A stretch of DNA of 64,000 nt from DAOUMF01 sp034408935 (lineage in GTDB: Bacteria > Chloroflexota > Dehalococcoidia > SM23-28-2 > RBG-16-64-32): contig DAOUMV010000012.1 in assembly GCA_034408935.1 (NCBI GenBank), forward strand, positions 186,001 to 250,000. Direction: 5' to 3'. The notes under the pieces were generated by a model. The model worked only from the letters and a program-made list of their open reading frames with translations, did not search any database and was not told the origin of the DNA. The stretch's first letter is position 1. Each line of letters starts with the position of its first letter. Position numbers and translations under genes: made by a program. This document shows positions 31,997 to 40,498 of the stretch, piece by piece.

Positions 31997-33157
31997 TTGG
32001 ATCGTACCCAACGCAACCTCTGGAGCGCCTTCCTCGCCGAGGCTAAGGCCAACCGCCTCTACGTGGCCTACGCCCTCAAGGCCTTGGATGAAGGCCACCC
32101 GGAAGTGGCCCAAGTGTTCATGGAGGCTGCCGGCGCCGAGACGATCCACGCTCTTAGCCACCTCAAGGCCATGGACGAGGTCAAGTCCAGCCTTGAGAAC
32201 CTCAAGGCCGTCACCGAGGACGAAGCCTACGAGTTCGAGACCATGTACCCACGCATGATCGCCGACGCCCTCAGCGACGCGCGCCAGGACGCCGCCGACA
32301 GCTTCCGTCAGGCCCAGCAAGGGGAGAAGCACCACCTGGCCATCTTCCTCGAGGCCCTGGCCGACCTGGAGCGGAAGACCGGACGCAAGGCGCCTCCCCT
32401 TGAGCGGCCCACGCCCCCGCCCCCCACCACAGCCCAGCCACCCCCAGCCACCGGGAAGGTCAGCGAGGTGGACACTGAAAAGGGCCGCATCGCGGCCCTG
32501 ACCCGCATCCGCGAGGTGGTCTTCGGCATGCAAGACGGCCTCCTCACCACCGCTACCCTGGGTGCCGCCGTCGCCGGCGCCACGGACTCCAGCCGCACCG
32601 TCATCATCGCCGGCCTGGCCGGCGCCCTCGGCGGCATGATGTCGATGTCATCCGGCGTCTTCCTGGGCGCTCGCGCCGAGCGGGAGGTCCAGGAATCGGA
32701 GTTAGCCCGCGAGGCCCGTGAGATCGAGTTCAAGCCGGAAGAAGAGCTGGCGGAACTCATCGAGATATACCGCCGTGAGGGCTTCAGCTACGACGAGGCT
32801 GTGGATATGGCCGAGCGGGTGGCCCAGGACCGCGACCTGATGCTGCGCACCCTGGCCGAAAAGGAGCTGGGCCTCTCCCCGGACGTGGAGGTGAGCCCCG
32901 CCAAGGACGCCGCCGCCATGGGGGCGTCCTACATTGTCGGGGGCATGCTCCCTCTCATACCCTATTTCATCCTGGAAGGCGTCACCGCCGTGCTCACCTC
33001 CGTGGCCATAGCCGTCTCCACGCTCTTCGCCATGGGCGTGGTGAAGGCCCGCTTCACCCGCCGCAACCCCGTCCTCTCCGGCCTGGAGATCATGGCCATC
33101 GGCGGCAGCGTGGCCGCTGCCGGCTACGGACTGGGCCTCATCTTCCCCTCCCCCTGA
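31997..33157 (+). CDS. Ferritin-like/VIT1 fusion (MbfA-type iron exporter)
   Basis: The 386-residue protein joins a rubrerythrin-type diiron domain (about 1-130, with E/H ligands in FLAEAKANRLYVAYALKALDEG, FMEAAGAETIHALSHL and FETMYPRMIADALSDAR) to a proline-rich linker (about 132-148) and a CCC1/VIT1 transporter domain (about 160-386) with five membrane helices (VVFGMQDGLLTTATLGAAVAG, GGMMSMSSGVFLGARAE). In alphaproteobacteria this architecture, MbfA, exports iron and protects against peroxide. The TTG start follows CCGGAG. The role here is inferred from architecture. Confidence 0.85.
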   Translation: MDRTQRNLWSAFLAEAKANRLYVAYALKALDEGHPEVAQVFMEAAGAETIHALSHLKAMDEVKSSLENLKAVTEDEAYEFETMYPRMIADALSDARQDAADSFRQAQQGEKHHLAIFLEALADLERKTGRKAPPLERPTPPPPTTAQPPPATGKVSEVDTEKGRIAALTRIREVVFGMQDGLLTTATLGAAVAGATDSSRTVIIAGLAGALGGMMSMSSGVFLGARAEREVQESELAREAREIEFKPEEELAELIEIYRREGFSYDEAVDMAERVAQDRDLMLRTLAEKELGLSPDVEVSPAKDAAAMGASYIVGGMLPLIPYFILEGVTAVLTSVAIAVSTLFAMGVVKARFTRRNPVLSGLEIMAIGGSVAAAGYGLGLIFPSP

Positions 33158-33255
33158 CCGGCCGATAGCGCCACTCCTGCTCCCACCCCCGTCCACGCAG
33201 TGCGGAAGCGGCACATGGTAAGCGCTCAGGCGCATTCGCTGATTCTCCCATTTCC

Positions 33256-33310
33256 TTGACACCCCAATCTGGCTCGCCGTATGATGAAACTGAGCGGTCG
33301 GCTTGACCGC
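33256..33310 (+). promoter_or_regulatory. rny promoter and 5' leader hairpin
   Basis: TTGACA (33256-33261), 18 nt, TATGAT (33280-33285). Just downstream GCGGTC (33294-33299) pairs with GACCGC (33305-33310) at or near the transcript 5' end, leaving about 55 nt of A-rich leader before the ATG. The gap 33158-33255 contains nothing recognisable. Confidence 0.6.
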
Positions 33311-33366
33311 TGCAATTCAAATTCAGCTAGTCGTCCCCAAAATCAAATACAGGAAGTGAGGTAACG

Positions 33367-34899
33367 ATGCCGGAAGGCGTGTTTATCGCCATCGGCGTCG
33401 GCCTTGGGGGGTTTGCGGGAGTACTTGTTGGTGCAATTCTTCAACAGCGTATCACTCATCGGCGTATCGTCGCTTCTGAGCGCAGTGCTGCCCGCATTCT
33501 CAACGAGGCTGACCGGCGACAGAAAGAGCTACTTCTCGAAGCCAAGGAGGAATCCCTCCGCCTTCGACAGCAGACGGAGGCCGAGCTAAAAGAGAGGCGC
33601 CGTGAGGTCCAGCGCCTGGAACGGCGCCTCATCCAGAAAGAAGAGGGCCTGGACCGCAAGCTGGACTCCCTGGAGCAGCGCCAGCGCAACCTCCAGAATA
33701 AGGAGACGCGGCTGGAGGAGGCCAGGGCCGATCTGCGGGAGCTGGAAGAGCAGCGTAAGCAAGAGCTTGAGCACGTCTCAGGCCTTACCGCCGGTGAAGC
33801 CAGGGAACTCCTCCTCGCCCAGATGGAGCGCGACATCCGCGACGACGCCAACCGCCGCCTGCGCGAGATCGAGGAAGAGGTCAAGGAGGAGGCCGACCAG
33901 CGCAGCCGCAAGGTCCTCGCCGTGGCCATGCAGCGGCTCACCGGCGACATCGTCTCGGAGACCACCACCTCCGTTGTACCCCTGCCCTCCGAGGACATGA
34001 AGGGGCGCATCATCGGCCGTGAGGGCCGCAACATCCGCGCCCTAGAGCACGTCACCGGCGTGGACGTCATTATCGACGATACCCCCGACGCCGTCACACT
34101 CTCCGGCTTCGACCCGGTGCGCAGAGAGGTCGCCCGCGTCGCCCTCACCAAGCTCCTCACTGATGGCCGCATACACCCCGCCCGCATCGAGGAGATGGTG
34201 GAGAAGGCCCGCAAGGAAGTGGACGCTGCCGTCAAGGAGGCCGGCGAAGAGGCCGCCCTAGAGGCTGGCTGCCCAGGCCTGCACCCGGAGATCATCCGCA
34301 CCCTGGGCCGCCTCAAGTACCGCTTCAGCTACGGTCAGAACCAGCTCAGCCACGCCGTGGAGACAGCCAATCTGGCCGCCATGATCGCCCACGAGCTTGG
34401 CGCCAACGTAGAGGTGGCCCGCCGCGGCGGCCTCCTCCACGACCTGGGCAAGGCCATCGACCGCGACACCGAAGGCACCCACGCCATGATCGGCGCCGAG
34501 CTGGGCCGACGCCACAACGTCCACCCCGAGGTCGTCCACTGCATACAGGCCCACCACGAGGAGGTCGAGCCTTCCACCGTGGAGGCCATCATCACCATCG
34601 TCGCTGACGCCATCAGCGGCAGCCGCCCCGGCGCCCGCCGCGAGTCCCTGGACCAGTACCTCAAGCGGCTGGAAGCCCTGGAGGGCGTCGCCAACTCCTT
34701 CCCCGGGGTCGAAAAGTCCTTCGCCATCCAGGCCGGTCGTGAGATCCGCATCATCGTCAAGCCCGAGGAGATCGACGACCTGGGTGCCAACCGCATGGCC
34801 AAGGAGATCAGCAAGAAGATCGAGGAGAGCCTGGACTACCCAGGCCAGATCAAGATCACCGTCATCCGCGAGAGAAGATCGGTGGAATACGCCAAGTAG
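33367..34899 (+). CDS. rny: Ribonuclease Y
   Basis: RNase Y is the membrane-anchored endonuclease that initiates mRNA decay in many bacteria. The 510-residue protein has an N-terminal membrane helix (about 3-25), a long coiled coil (about 30-185), a KH domain (KGRIIGREGRNIRALEHVTGVDV) and an HD phosphohydrolase domain with the H358-D359 pair in LLHDLGKAIDRD and HAMIGAELGRR. All expected metal ligands can be seen. GGAAGTGAGG precedes the ATG. It is followed by ymdB, a common pairing. Confidence 0.95.
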   Translation: MPEGVFIAIGVGLGGFAGVLVGAILQQRITHRRIVASERSAARILNEADRRQKELLLEAKEESLRLRQQTEAELKERRREVQRLERRLIQKEEGLDRKLDSLEQRQRNLQNKETRLEEARADLRELEEQRKQELEHVSGLTAGEARELLLAQMERDIRDDANRRLREIEEEVKEEADQRSRKVLAVAMQRLTGDIVSETTTSVVPLPSEDMKGRIIGREGRNIRALEHVTGVDVIIDDTPDAVTLSGFDPVRREVARVALTKLLTDGRIHPARIEEMVEKARKEVDAAVKEAGEEAALEAGCPGLHPEIIRTLGRLKYRFSYGQNQLSHAVETANLAAMIAHELGANVEVARRGGLLHDLGKAIDRDTEGTHAMIGAELGRRHNVHPEVVHCIQAHHEEVEPSTVEAIITIVADAISGSRPGARRESLDQYLKRLEALEGVANSFPGVEKSFAIQAGREIRIIVKPEEIDDLGANRMAKEISKKIEESLDYPGQIKITVIRERRSVEYAK

Positions 34900-34927
34900 C
34901 CGCTGGAACTGACCCGACCCCTGGAAA

Positions 34928-35710
34928 GTGGCACCTGCCCTGAACATACTAGTAGTCGGAGACATCGTAGGCAAAGCGGGGCGCAAAGCCCTCGCCCACC
35001 TCCTACCCGAGATCAAGCAGAGCCACAGCGTGAGCCTGGTCATCGCTAACGGCGAGAACGCCGCCAGCGGTAAAGGCCTCACCCCCAGCACTGCTGATGA
35101 GCTGTTCGACACCGGCGTGGAGGTGATTACCTCCGGCAACCACATCTGGCAATACCGCGAGGTCTATCCCCTGCTGGACAGCGAAGCCCCCATCCTCCGC
35201 CCCCTCAACTACCCCCCGGGAGTCCCCGGCCGCGGCATCCTCGCGCGCGACGGCGTGGCGGTCATCAACCTCATTGGCCGCACCTTCATGCCCGGCAACC
35301 TGGACTGCCCCTTCCGCGCCGCTGACCAGGCGCTCGCAGACCTAAAGGACTACCACGTGACCATCGTCGACATGCATGCCGAGACTACCAGCGAGAAGGC
35401 GGCCCTCGCCTGGTACCTGGACGGTCGCGTCAGCGCCGTCATCGGCAGCCACACCCACATACCCACTGCCGACGCCCGCCTCCTGCCCCGCGGCACCGCC
35501 TTCGTCACTGACGTGGGCATGGTCGGCCCTCGCGATTCCATCCTGGGGGTGGAGGCAAGGCCGGTCATCGACGCCTTCCTCACCCAGTTGCCCACCCGCT
35601 TCAGCGCCGTGGAAGGGGGCCCCGTCGTCTTCAACTCCGTCCTCGTCGAAGTCGATGACGAGAGCGGCCGCGCGAGCGGCATCAAGCGCATCGACAGCGA
35701 GATCGCTTGA
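34928..35710 (+). CDS. YmdB-family metallophosphoesterase
   Basis: A 260-residue calcineurin-like enzyme of the YmdB (TIGR00282) type: ILVVGDIVGKAGRKAL, IANGENAASGKGL, ITSGNHIWQYRE, VDMHAETTSEKAALAWYLDGRVSAVIGSHTHIPTAD. The dinuclear metal ligands (D, E, N, H, H, H) are all present. In Bacillus the family hydrolyses 2',3'-cyclic nucleotides and affects biofilm choice, and it commonly sits next to rny. The GTG at 34928 is the first start in frame with a weak GGAAA. Confidence 0.9.
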   Translation: MAPALNILVVGDIVGKAGRKALAHLLPEIKQSHSVSLVIANGENAASGKGLTPSTADELFDTGVEVITSGNHIWQYREVYPLLDSEAPILRPLNYPPGVPGRGILARDGVAVINLIGRTFMPGNLDCPFRAADQALADLKDYHVTIVDMHAETTSEKAALAWYLDGRVSAVIGSHTHIPTADARLLPRGTAFVTDVGMVGPRDSILGVEARPVIDAFLTQLPTRFSAVEGGPVVFNSVLVEVDDESGRASGIKRIDSEIA

Positions 35711-36561
35711 TGGCCAGCCGCACCGACCTGCACACTCACAGCACCTTCTCCGACGGCGTCCTGTCGCCCACGGACCTCATCGATCTCGCCTACCGCCGCG
35801 GCGTGCGCATCATGGCCCTGACCGACCACGACACCATCGAAGGCCTGCCGGAGGCGTTCGCGGCCACCGCCCGTTACCCGGACCTCACGCTCATACCCGG
35901 CGTCGAGCTAAGCACCGACGTACCCGGCAACGAGGTTCACGTCGTCGGCCACTTCATCGACTGGCAAGATCAGGACTTCCAGCGCCGCCTCCAGCACATG
36001 CGTCAGTCGCGGCTGGGGCGTGCGCGCAAGATGGTGGACAAACTGGCGTCGTTGGGCAAACCCATCTCTTGGGAGCGCGTCCAGGCCTTCGCCAGTGAAG
36101 GCGCCGTCGGCCGCCCCCACGTCGCCCGCGCCCTGGTGGAAGCCGGACACGTCGCCACCTTCAACGAGGCGTTCGATCTCTACATCAACCGTAACGGCCC
36201 CGCCTACGTCGAGCGGGAACGCCTCACGCCCACCGAGGCGGTGGAGATGATCGTCGCAGTGAGGGGCCTCCCTACCCTGGCCCACCCCCGCGAGCTCGGC
36301 CAGTTGGACGAACTCCTCTCCCAGCTCAAGACCGTCGGCCTCATCGGCATGGAAGTCTATTACCAGGACTACTCCCTGGAAGAGGTCGAGCGCCTGCTTG
36401 TCGTCGCCAACAGGTTCGCGCTCATCCCCCTGGGAGGCAGCGACTACCACGGCCTGGGCGGCCCCCAACAACGCGAGCCCGGCGACATCCCCCTCCCTGA
36501 CGAGCCAGTCCAGCGCCTGCTGGCCCTGGCGCGTGAGCGAGGAGCCCCAGGGGCGGTGTAG
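35710..36561 (+). CDS. PHP-domain metal-dependent phosphoesterase
   Basis: A 283-residue PHP protein related to YciV/RNase AM and other 3'-5' nucleotide phosphatases. Metal-binding motifs are DLHTHSTFSDG, ALTDHDTIEG, PGVELSTDVPGNEVHVVGHFID, GRPHVARAL, and near the C-terminus SDYHG. The start ATG overlaps the ymdB stop as TGATG, so the three genes rny-ymdB-PHP probably share a transcript. The exact substrate (pAp, oligoribonucleotides or amino acid phosphate) cannot be told from sequence. Confidence 0.88.
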   Translation: MASRTDLHTHSTFSDGVLSPTDLIDLAYRRGVRIMALTDHDTIEGLPEAFAATARYPDLTLIPGVELSTDVPGNEVHVVGHFIDWQDQDFQRRLQHMRQSRLGRARKMVDKLASLGKPISWERVQAFASEGAVGRPHVARALVEAGHVATFNEAFDLYINRNGPAYVERERLTPTEAVEMIVAVRGLPTLAHPRELGQLDELLSQLKTVGLIGMEVYYQDYSLEEVERLLVVANRFALIPLGGSDYHGLGGPQQREPGDIPLPDEPVQRLLALARERGAPGAV

Positions 36562-36574
36562 CTGGCTTTCCCTC

Positions 36575-37057
36575 ATGCAATGCGCCCGCCACCCCAACAT
36601 TGAGACCGAACTCACCTGCGGGCGCTGCGAGACACCCATCTGCCCTCGCTGCGTCGTCTTCACCGACGTTGGCGCCCGCTGCCCCACCTGCGCCCCCGCC
36701 CGCAAGCTCCCTCAGTTTGAAGTTGGGCCCCTCTACTTGCTGCGTGGCGCCACCGCCGCTCTCGCCGCCGGCGCCGGCCTGGGGGCCGTCTGGGGCGTCC
36801 TTCTCCCCGGCCGCATGGGGTTCTTCGGTCTCCTCCTGGGTGCCCTTCTGGGATACCTGATCGCCGAGGCGGTGAGCGCGGCCACCAACCGCAAGTCCGG
36901 GACTCCCTTGCAGGTGGTGGCCGCAGGCGGCGTCATCGCTGCCTACCTCATACACAACGTGGTCGCGGGGAACGAGCTGTTGCCCGCCGACGACTTGTTC
37001 GGATACGTCGCCGTCATCATCGCCGGCGCCGTCGCCATCAGCCGCCTGCGTTACTGA
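36575..37057 (+). CDS. B-box-like zinc finger membrane protein
   Basis: The 160-residue protein has an N-terminal B-box-like zinc-binding segment (CARHPNIETELTCGRCETPICPRCVVFTDVGARCPTC, split here over residues 3-40), a short linker, then three or four membrane helices (LLRGATAALAAGAGLGAVWG, FFGLLLGALLGYLIAE, VVAAGGVIAAYLIHNVV, GYVAVIIAGAVAI). Such proteins are common in Actinobacteria and Chloroflexota and usually unassigned. The ATG at 36575 is 13 nt after the PHP stop but has no good Shine-Dalgarno, so coupling is likely. Confidence 0.75.
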   Translation: MQCARHPNIETELTCGRCETPICPRCVVFTDVGARCPTCAPARKLPQFEVGPLYLLRGATAALAAGAGLGAVWGVLLPGRMGFFGLLLGALLGYLIAEAVSAATNRKSGTPLQVVAAGGVIAAYLIHNVVAGNELLPADDLFGYVAVIIAGAVAISRLRY

Positions 37058-37082
37058 TCCTTCAGCGGGCTCAGGGCAGGGT

Positions 37083-37355
37083 CTAGCGGAGGATCGCCGT
37101 GATCACCAGCCCGACGATGATGAACGCCGCTATCAGAGCGATGCGCCGCAGATCACCCAGGACGTAGCTGTGGTCATGGACGATGTGCCGGCTCTGGGCT
37201 GGGCGATCGTGCTGGACGGCCACAGGGGCTGAGACGCCAGGCGGAGATGCTACTGGAGCGGGGGTGGCCGCATCGCGTGGAGCCGCCATCTCCCCGTGTA
37301 AGCGCTCCTTCTTTGACTTGCGCCGCCTCGCGGGCGGCCGATAGCGTCTAGGCAA
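37083..37355 (-). CDS. Small basic tail-anchored membrane protein
   Basis: Ninety residues: a very basic N-terminus (RRYRPPARRRKSKKER), a Pro/Ala-rich linker, and one C-terminal membrane helix (IALIAAFIIVGLVITAIL) with only Arg after it, i.e. a tail anchor. No family is recognised. The TTG start at 37355 lies after GGGGGT and 30 nt downstream of a near-consensus promoter on the minus strand, which supports expression. Confidence 0.6.
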   Translation of the reverse strand: MPRRYRPPARRRKSKKERLHGEMAAPRDAATPAPVASPPGVSAPVAVQHDRPAQSRHIVHDHSYVLGDLRRIALIAAFIIVGLVITAILR

Positions 37356-37387
37356 GAGTACCCCCTATCCCTAATCAGTCGAACCGA

Positions 37388-37416
37388 ATTATACACATAG
37401 ATCACGCCGATGCCAA
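37388..37416 (-). promoter_or_regulatory. Promoter of the tail-anchored protein gene
   Basis: On the minus strand TTGGCA (37411-37416), 17 nt, TATAAT (37388-37393), near consensus. Confidence 0.75.
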
Positions 37417-37442
37417 CGATGGCGCGGGCCGATGAGCCCACG

Positions 37443-37471
37443 TTGACACCTCTGGTAGCCCAATATAGAAT
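37443..37471 (+). promoter_or_regulatory. tRNA-Asp promoter
   Basis: TTGACA (37443-37448), 17 nt, TAGAAT (37466-37471), about 50 nt upstream of the mature tRNA 5' end. Confidence 0.8.
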
Positions 37472-37520
37472 AAGATGGCCCTCAGGAGGCCATGGCGGCA
37501 CTTGAGGGTTTTCCATGGGC

Positions 37521-37596
37521 GGCCCCGTGGTGTAGCGGTTAACATGCCAGCTTGTCAAGCTGGAGATCGTGGGTTCGAATCCCATCGGGGTCGCCA
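37521..37596 (+). tRNA. tRNA-Asp (GTC)
   Basis: A full cloverleaf is visible: acceptor stem GGCCCCG with CGGGGTC (one G-U pair), discriminator G and encoded CCA (37594-37596), D-arm around GTGTAGCGGTTAAC, anticodon stem CCAGC/GCTGG with loop TTGTCAA (anticodon GTC at 37554-37556), and T-arm GTGGGTTCGAATCCCAT. The GTC anticodon decodes Asp codons. Confidence 0.97.
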
Positions 37597-37612
37597 ACAG
37601 GCAACGAAGGGT

Positions 37613-37645
37613 CGCCGGGCAATCTGCCCGGCGGCTTTGCTGTCT
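37613..37645 (+). terminator. Terminator after tRNA-Asp
   Basis: CGCCGGGCA (37613-37621) pairs with TGCCCGGCG (37625-37633) around a 3-nt loop, followed by GCTTTGCTGTCT, moderately T-rich. Confidence 0.65.
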
Positions 37646-37726
37646 CTGCCTCCTCAAACGCCCACCCGAACCCGTGCTTCGGCACCACCTCGATGGTCCG
37701 GCCAATCCGAAACCCAGGCGCTCGCT

Positions 37727-38977
37727 CTACTTGACGATCCACAGATCATGCGATAGGTACCTCGTCAGGTTCTCGACCCCGTTTTCGGTGACCAGCAGGA
37801 CATCCTCGGGCATGCCACCGCAGACCTGCATCATCGGATCGAAGGCACCCACCTCCACCGCCAGCACCATTCCCGGCTGGATGATCGTCTCCTCGCCAGC
37901 TATGAGCCAGGGCGGCTCGTGGTTGATCAGACCTTCGCCGTGGCCGACGAAGCCGATGATCACGAACTGCGCCGGGTCGCGCTTCTTCAGGGCCTTCTCC
38001 GCCGCAGCGTGAACATCGCCGGCCTGAATGCCCGGCTTGATGGACTCCAGCGTCTCCAGGAAGGCCTCCTTGGCGATGTCGTAGTACTTCAGTTCGTTCT
38101 CCGGCGGGTCACCGACGTAGAAGTTGCGCTGGAAGTCGAGCTGGTAGCCCTGGTAGGTGGGCCCGCAGTCGCAAAGGCCCTGGTCACCCCAGTCGATGAT
38201 GCGGTCCACCGGTTGGGTGATCCAGCGGTGGACGCCGCCGGCCTCTCGGGGGTTGCTCGAGAAGCAGAGCCACGTCCCCACGTTGGGCGTGTCCCACAAG
38301 CCGTTCTCAAGGGCGGCGTGCCAGAAGACCCGGTGCACATCGCGCTCGTTGACGCCGGGCTTGATCGCTTGGAAGGCCGTGCGCACAGTCTCGCAGGCCC
38401 TGCGGCAACCCTCCCGTATGGTCTCGATCTCCCACGGCGTCTTGACCATGCGCTGATCCCAGATGGCCTTGTCCGCGCTCACGACCTGGGCCCCGAGCCC
38501 GCGTAGAGCCTCGCGCAGGGCCTCGAACTCGTCGAAGGAGAGGTAGGTGTCGATCTCGGGCCCCGTCTCCAACCCGATCACCTTGCCGCTCAGGCCGAGT
38601 TCCTTGATGGTGTCCAGCAGGAACGGCGTGAACTCTGGGGGATTACCCCATTCCCTCACGTCGCTCCAGGCGCGCACGTCCTCGACGTGAGTGGTCAGTC
38701 TGAGGCACCAGAGGTAGGCCCCGTGAACGATAGCTACAGGCTCGCGATCCTGAAAGACGATCATGGCACTGCGCCAAACATCGGTGCGCATCTGGGCGAC
38801 ATCCGTCCAACCACCGTAGTACCACCAGTTGGTGGCGGAGAACGAAATCAGGGCGTCGATGCCGTGTTTGGCAAGAGCCTGCTTGGCCCTATCGATGCGC
38901 AGGCGGTATTCGTCGCGGGGGATGCGGGGCCATTTGGGCTTGTCCCCGAAGAAGCTCTCTACAACCTGCGTCGCCAT
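37727..38977 (-). CDS. M24 family metallopeptidase (Xaa-Pro dipeptidase-like)
   Basis: The 416-residue protein has a creatinase N-terminal domain (about 1-165) and a pita-bread catalytic domain. Dinuclear metal ligands are seen in CDCGPTYQGYQLDFQRN (two Asp), GHGEGLINHEPPW (His), LAVEVGAF (Glu) and PEDVLLVTENG (Glu). It probably cleaves dipeptides or a small amide such as creatine; the exact substrate is unclear. AAAGGAGG precedes the ATG. It lies in the same orientation as the TetR gene upstream, 95 nt away, and may be controlled by it. Confidence 0.88.
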   Translation of the reverse strand: MATQVVESFFGDKPKWPRIPRDEYRLRIDRAKQALAKHGIDALISFSATNWWYYGGWTDVAQMRTDVWRSAMIVFQDREPVAIVHGAYLWCLRLTTHVEDVRAWSDVREWGNPPEFTPFLLDTIKELGLSGKVIGLETGPEIDTYLSFDEFEALREALRGLGAQVVSADKAIWDQRMVKTPWEIETIREGCRRACETVRTAFQAIKPGVNERDVHRVFWHAALENGLWDTPNVGTWLCFSSNPREAGGVHRWITQPVDRIIDWGDQGLCDCGPTYQGYQLDFQRNFYVGDPPENELKYYDIAKEAFLETLESIKPGIQAGDVHAAAEKALKKRDPAQFVIIGFVGHGEGLINHEPPWLIAGEETIIQPGMVLAVEVGAFDPMMQVCGGMPEDVLLVTENGVENLTRYLSHDLWIVK

Positions 38978-39072
38978 GGTAGTCGTCCTCCTTTCCTTCC
39001 CTGGTGTCTATTGCCAACAGCGTGTGTCAAACTCCCGGCTCCTGCCTATCGAGGGCAGCATCACCCCAAGGC

Positions 39073-39672
39073 CTAGCTCTCCTCCAGGTGTTCAGCCATC
39101 AACGTCCAGAAGATTCGTGCGTACCGCTCGAAGTCGAGGTCAGGCATCGCATGCGACAGGAAGAACATGCCTTCGCCGATACATTCCCACAGGGCGGAAG
39201 CATCCTCGGCTGACAGCAGCGTTGGCGGGCGGCTAGGGCGCCTCCCCGGATGAGCAGCGAGGATCTGCGCGTGCTGACGAATGTACGTCTCGGCCGTCTC
39301 CCTCAGTGTTGCCTCAGCGATCGTAGGGTCCTGGTTGACGACGAAGTCCATAATGAGCGTTGTCAGTCTCTTGTACTCGCCGAAGCGGCTCACGAACCGG
39401 TCGCGGAGGAGATTCATAGCGTCTTCCCTGGAGGCGAGGCGGTCGGAGACCTCACCTCGTCCACGAATGTCTTCTTCCATGAAGCGGGCGACGGTACTTG
39501 TGAACAGCTCTTCCTTGTCGCTGAAGTAGTGATAGAGCGTTCCCATCGAGATGCCTGCATCACGGCAAATCTCGCGGGTGGTCGTTGCGCGGTAGCCTTT
39601 GGAGACGAACAGCTCCAAAGCCGCGTCGATGATGGCGCGGCGCTTCTCTCCTTCGTCGACCACTATCGCCAT
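39073..39672 (-). CDS. TetR/AcrR family regulator
   Basis: A 199-residue repressor with a classical TetR N-terminal helix-turn-helix (RAIIDAALELFVSKGYRATTTREICRDAGISMGTLYHYFSDKEELF, about residues 12-57) and a helical ligand-binding half. It has a palindromic operator between its promoter and start codon (39706-39721), so negative autoregulation is likely. The M24 peptidase gene follows on the same strand and is the best candidate target; the Ddn-like gene diverges upstream. Confidence 0.9.
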   Translation of the reverse strand: MAIVVDEGEKRRAIIDAALELFVSKGYRATTTREICRDAGISMGTLYHYFSDKEELFTSTVARFMEEDIRGRGEVSDRLASREDAMNLLRDRFVSRFGEYKRLTTLIMDFVVNQDPTIAEATLRETAETYIRQHAQILAAHPGRRPSRPPTLLSAEDASALWECIGEGMFFLSHAMPDLDFERYARIFWTLMAEHLEES

Positions 39673-39705
39673 GTCGTCCCTCCGGGCGCGCTCTATGGGA
39701 TGAAT

Positions 39706-39753
39706 GAACGAGCGCTCGCTCTACAGCCTACCTTTGAGCCTCCTAATTGTCAA
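39706..39753 (-). promoter_or_regulatory. TetR promoter with palindromic operator
   Basis: On the minus strand TTGACA (39748-39753), 17 nt, TAGGCT (39725-39730). The palindrome GAACGAGC-GCTCGCTC (39706-39721, 7 of 8 positions symmetric) lies at the expected transcription start, 33 nt before the ATG. Its position and symmetry suit a TetR operator. The remaining gap up to 39970 holds no clear gene. Confidence 0.7.
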
Positions 39754-39970
39754 GGCCCGAACCGGTCTGACGATGAAGTGACGCAAGCTCCGGCAGCAAT
39801 GAACGCCGGAGCCTACACCTCGCTTGGCGTTGACACCGCTCCCGCCCTCATCCAGAATCGTCTCATGTGCGTAGGCGCGGGCGGGGGCACACAATCTGGT
39901 GACCTCCGGCAGCCAGCAGAGATGAAACGGAGCGTGTGGCACGTCGCCTCCGCAGAACGAAAGTGGATCG

Positions 39971-40459
39971 ATGTCCAGACGGCTTGATAGTAGAACTGAG
40001 GCGTCAGACTACCGGAGACCACCGAGGCTGACGCAGATCGCGAACCGCGTAATTGCGTGGTTCGCGTCGATGGGACTCACACCTTCCGATACTGTCACCT
40101 TGGAGGTGAAGGGCCGGAAGTCCGGCCGGATCCGTTCGACCGTGCTCACTTGGGCAGAACACGAGGGCGAGCGCTACGCTGTGTCGCTACGCGGCGAAGC
40201 GGAGTGGGTACGCAACGTACGGGCAGCCGCCGGCGAGGCGATCATCCGGCACAGAGGACGCCGAAAGGTCCAACTGGAGGAGTTGCCAGTCGAGAAGCGG
40301 GCGCCGATCCTCAAGGCTTATCTGAGCAAGAGGGCTCTCAGCAAATCGCCGGCGACGGCTGCCCGCCAGTACTTCGGCCTGGAACCGGACCCCTCGATAG
40401 AAGAGCTTGAGCGGGTGGCAGCGAGGTACCCCGTATTCCGCGTCATGGATGTCGGCTGA
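39971..40459 (+). CDS. Deazaflavin (F420)-dependent nitroreductase family protein
   Basis: A 162-residue split-barrel protein of the Ddn/AclJ type: LTLEVKGRKSGRIRSTVLTWAEHEGERYAVSLRGEAEWVRNVRAA is the central beta-barrel signature, with the W.RN motif used for deazaflavin binding. The family is typical of organisms that make coenzyme F420, e.g. actinobacteria and some Chloroflexota. The substrate is unknown. It diverges from the TetR gene. The start at ATG 39971 has no strong Shine-Dalgarno. Confidence 0.82.
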   Translation: MSRRLDSRTEASDYRRPPRLTQIANRVIAWFASMGLTPSDTVTLEVKGRKSGRIRSTVLTWAEHEGERYAVSLRGEAEWVRNVRAAAGEAIIRHRGRRKVQLEELPVEKRAPILKAYLSKRALSKSPATAARQYFGLEPDPSIEELERVAARYPVFRVMDVG

Positions 40460-40498
40460 CCAGCCCTGGGATGGGTTCCTCGACACAGCGAAGTGGGC

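Noticed and set aside
39250..39987. 245-codon plus-strand frame antisense to the TetR gene
   Set aside because: The TetR gene on the minus strand is clear, with promoter and operator; the plus frame is a shadow.
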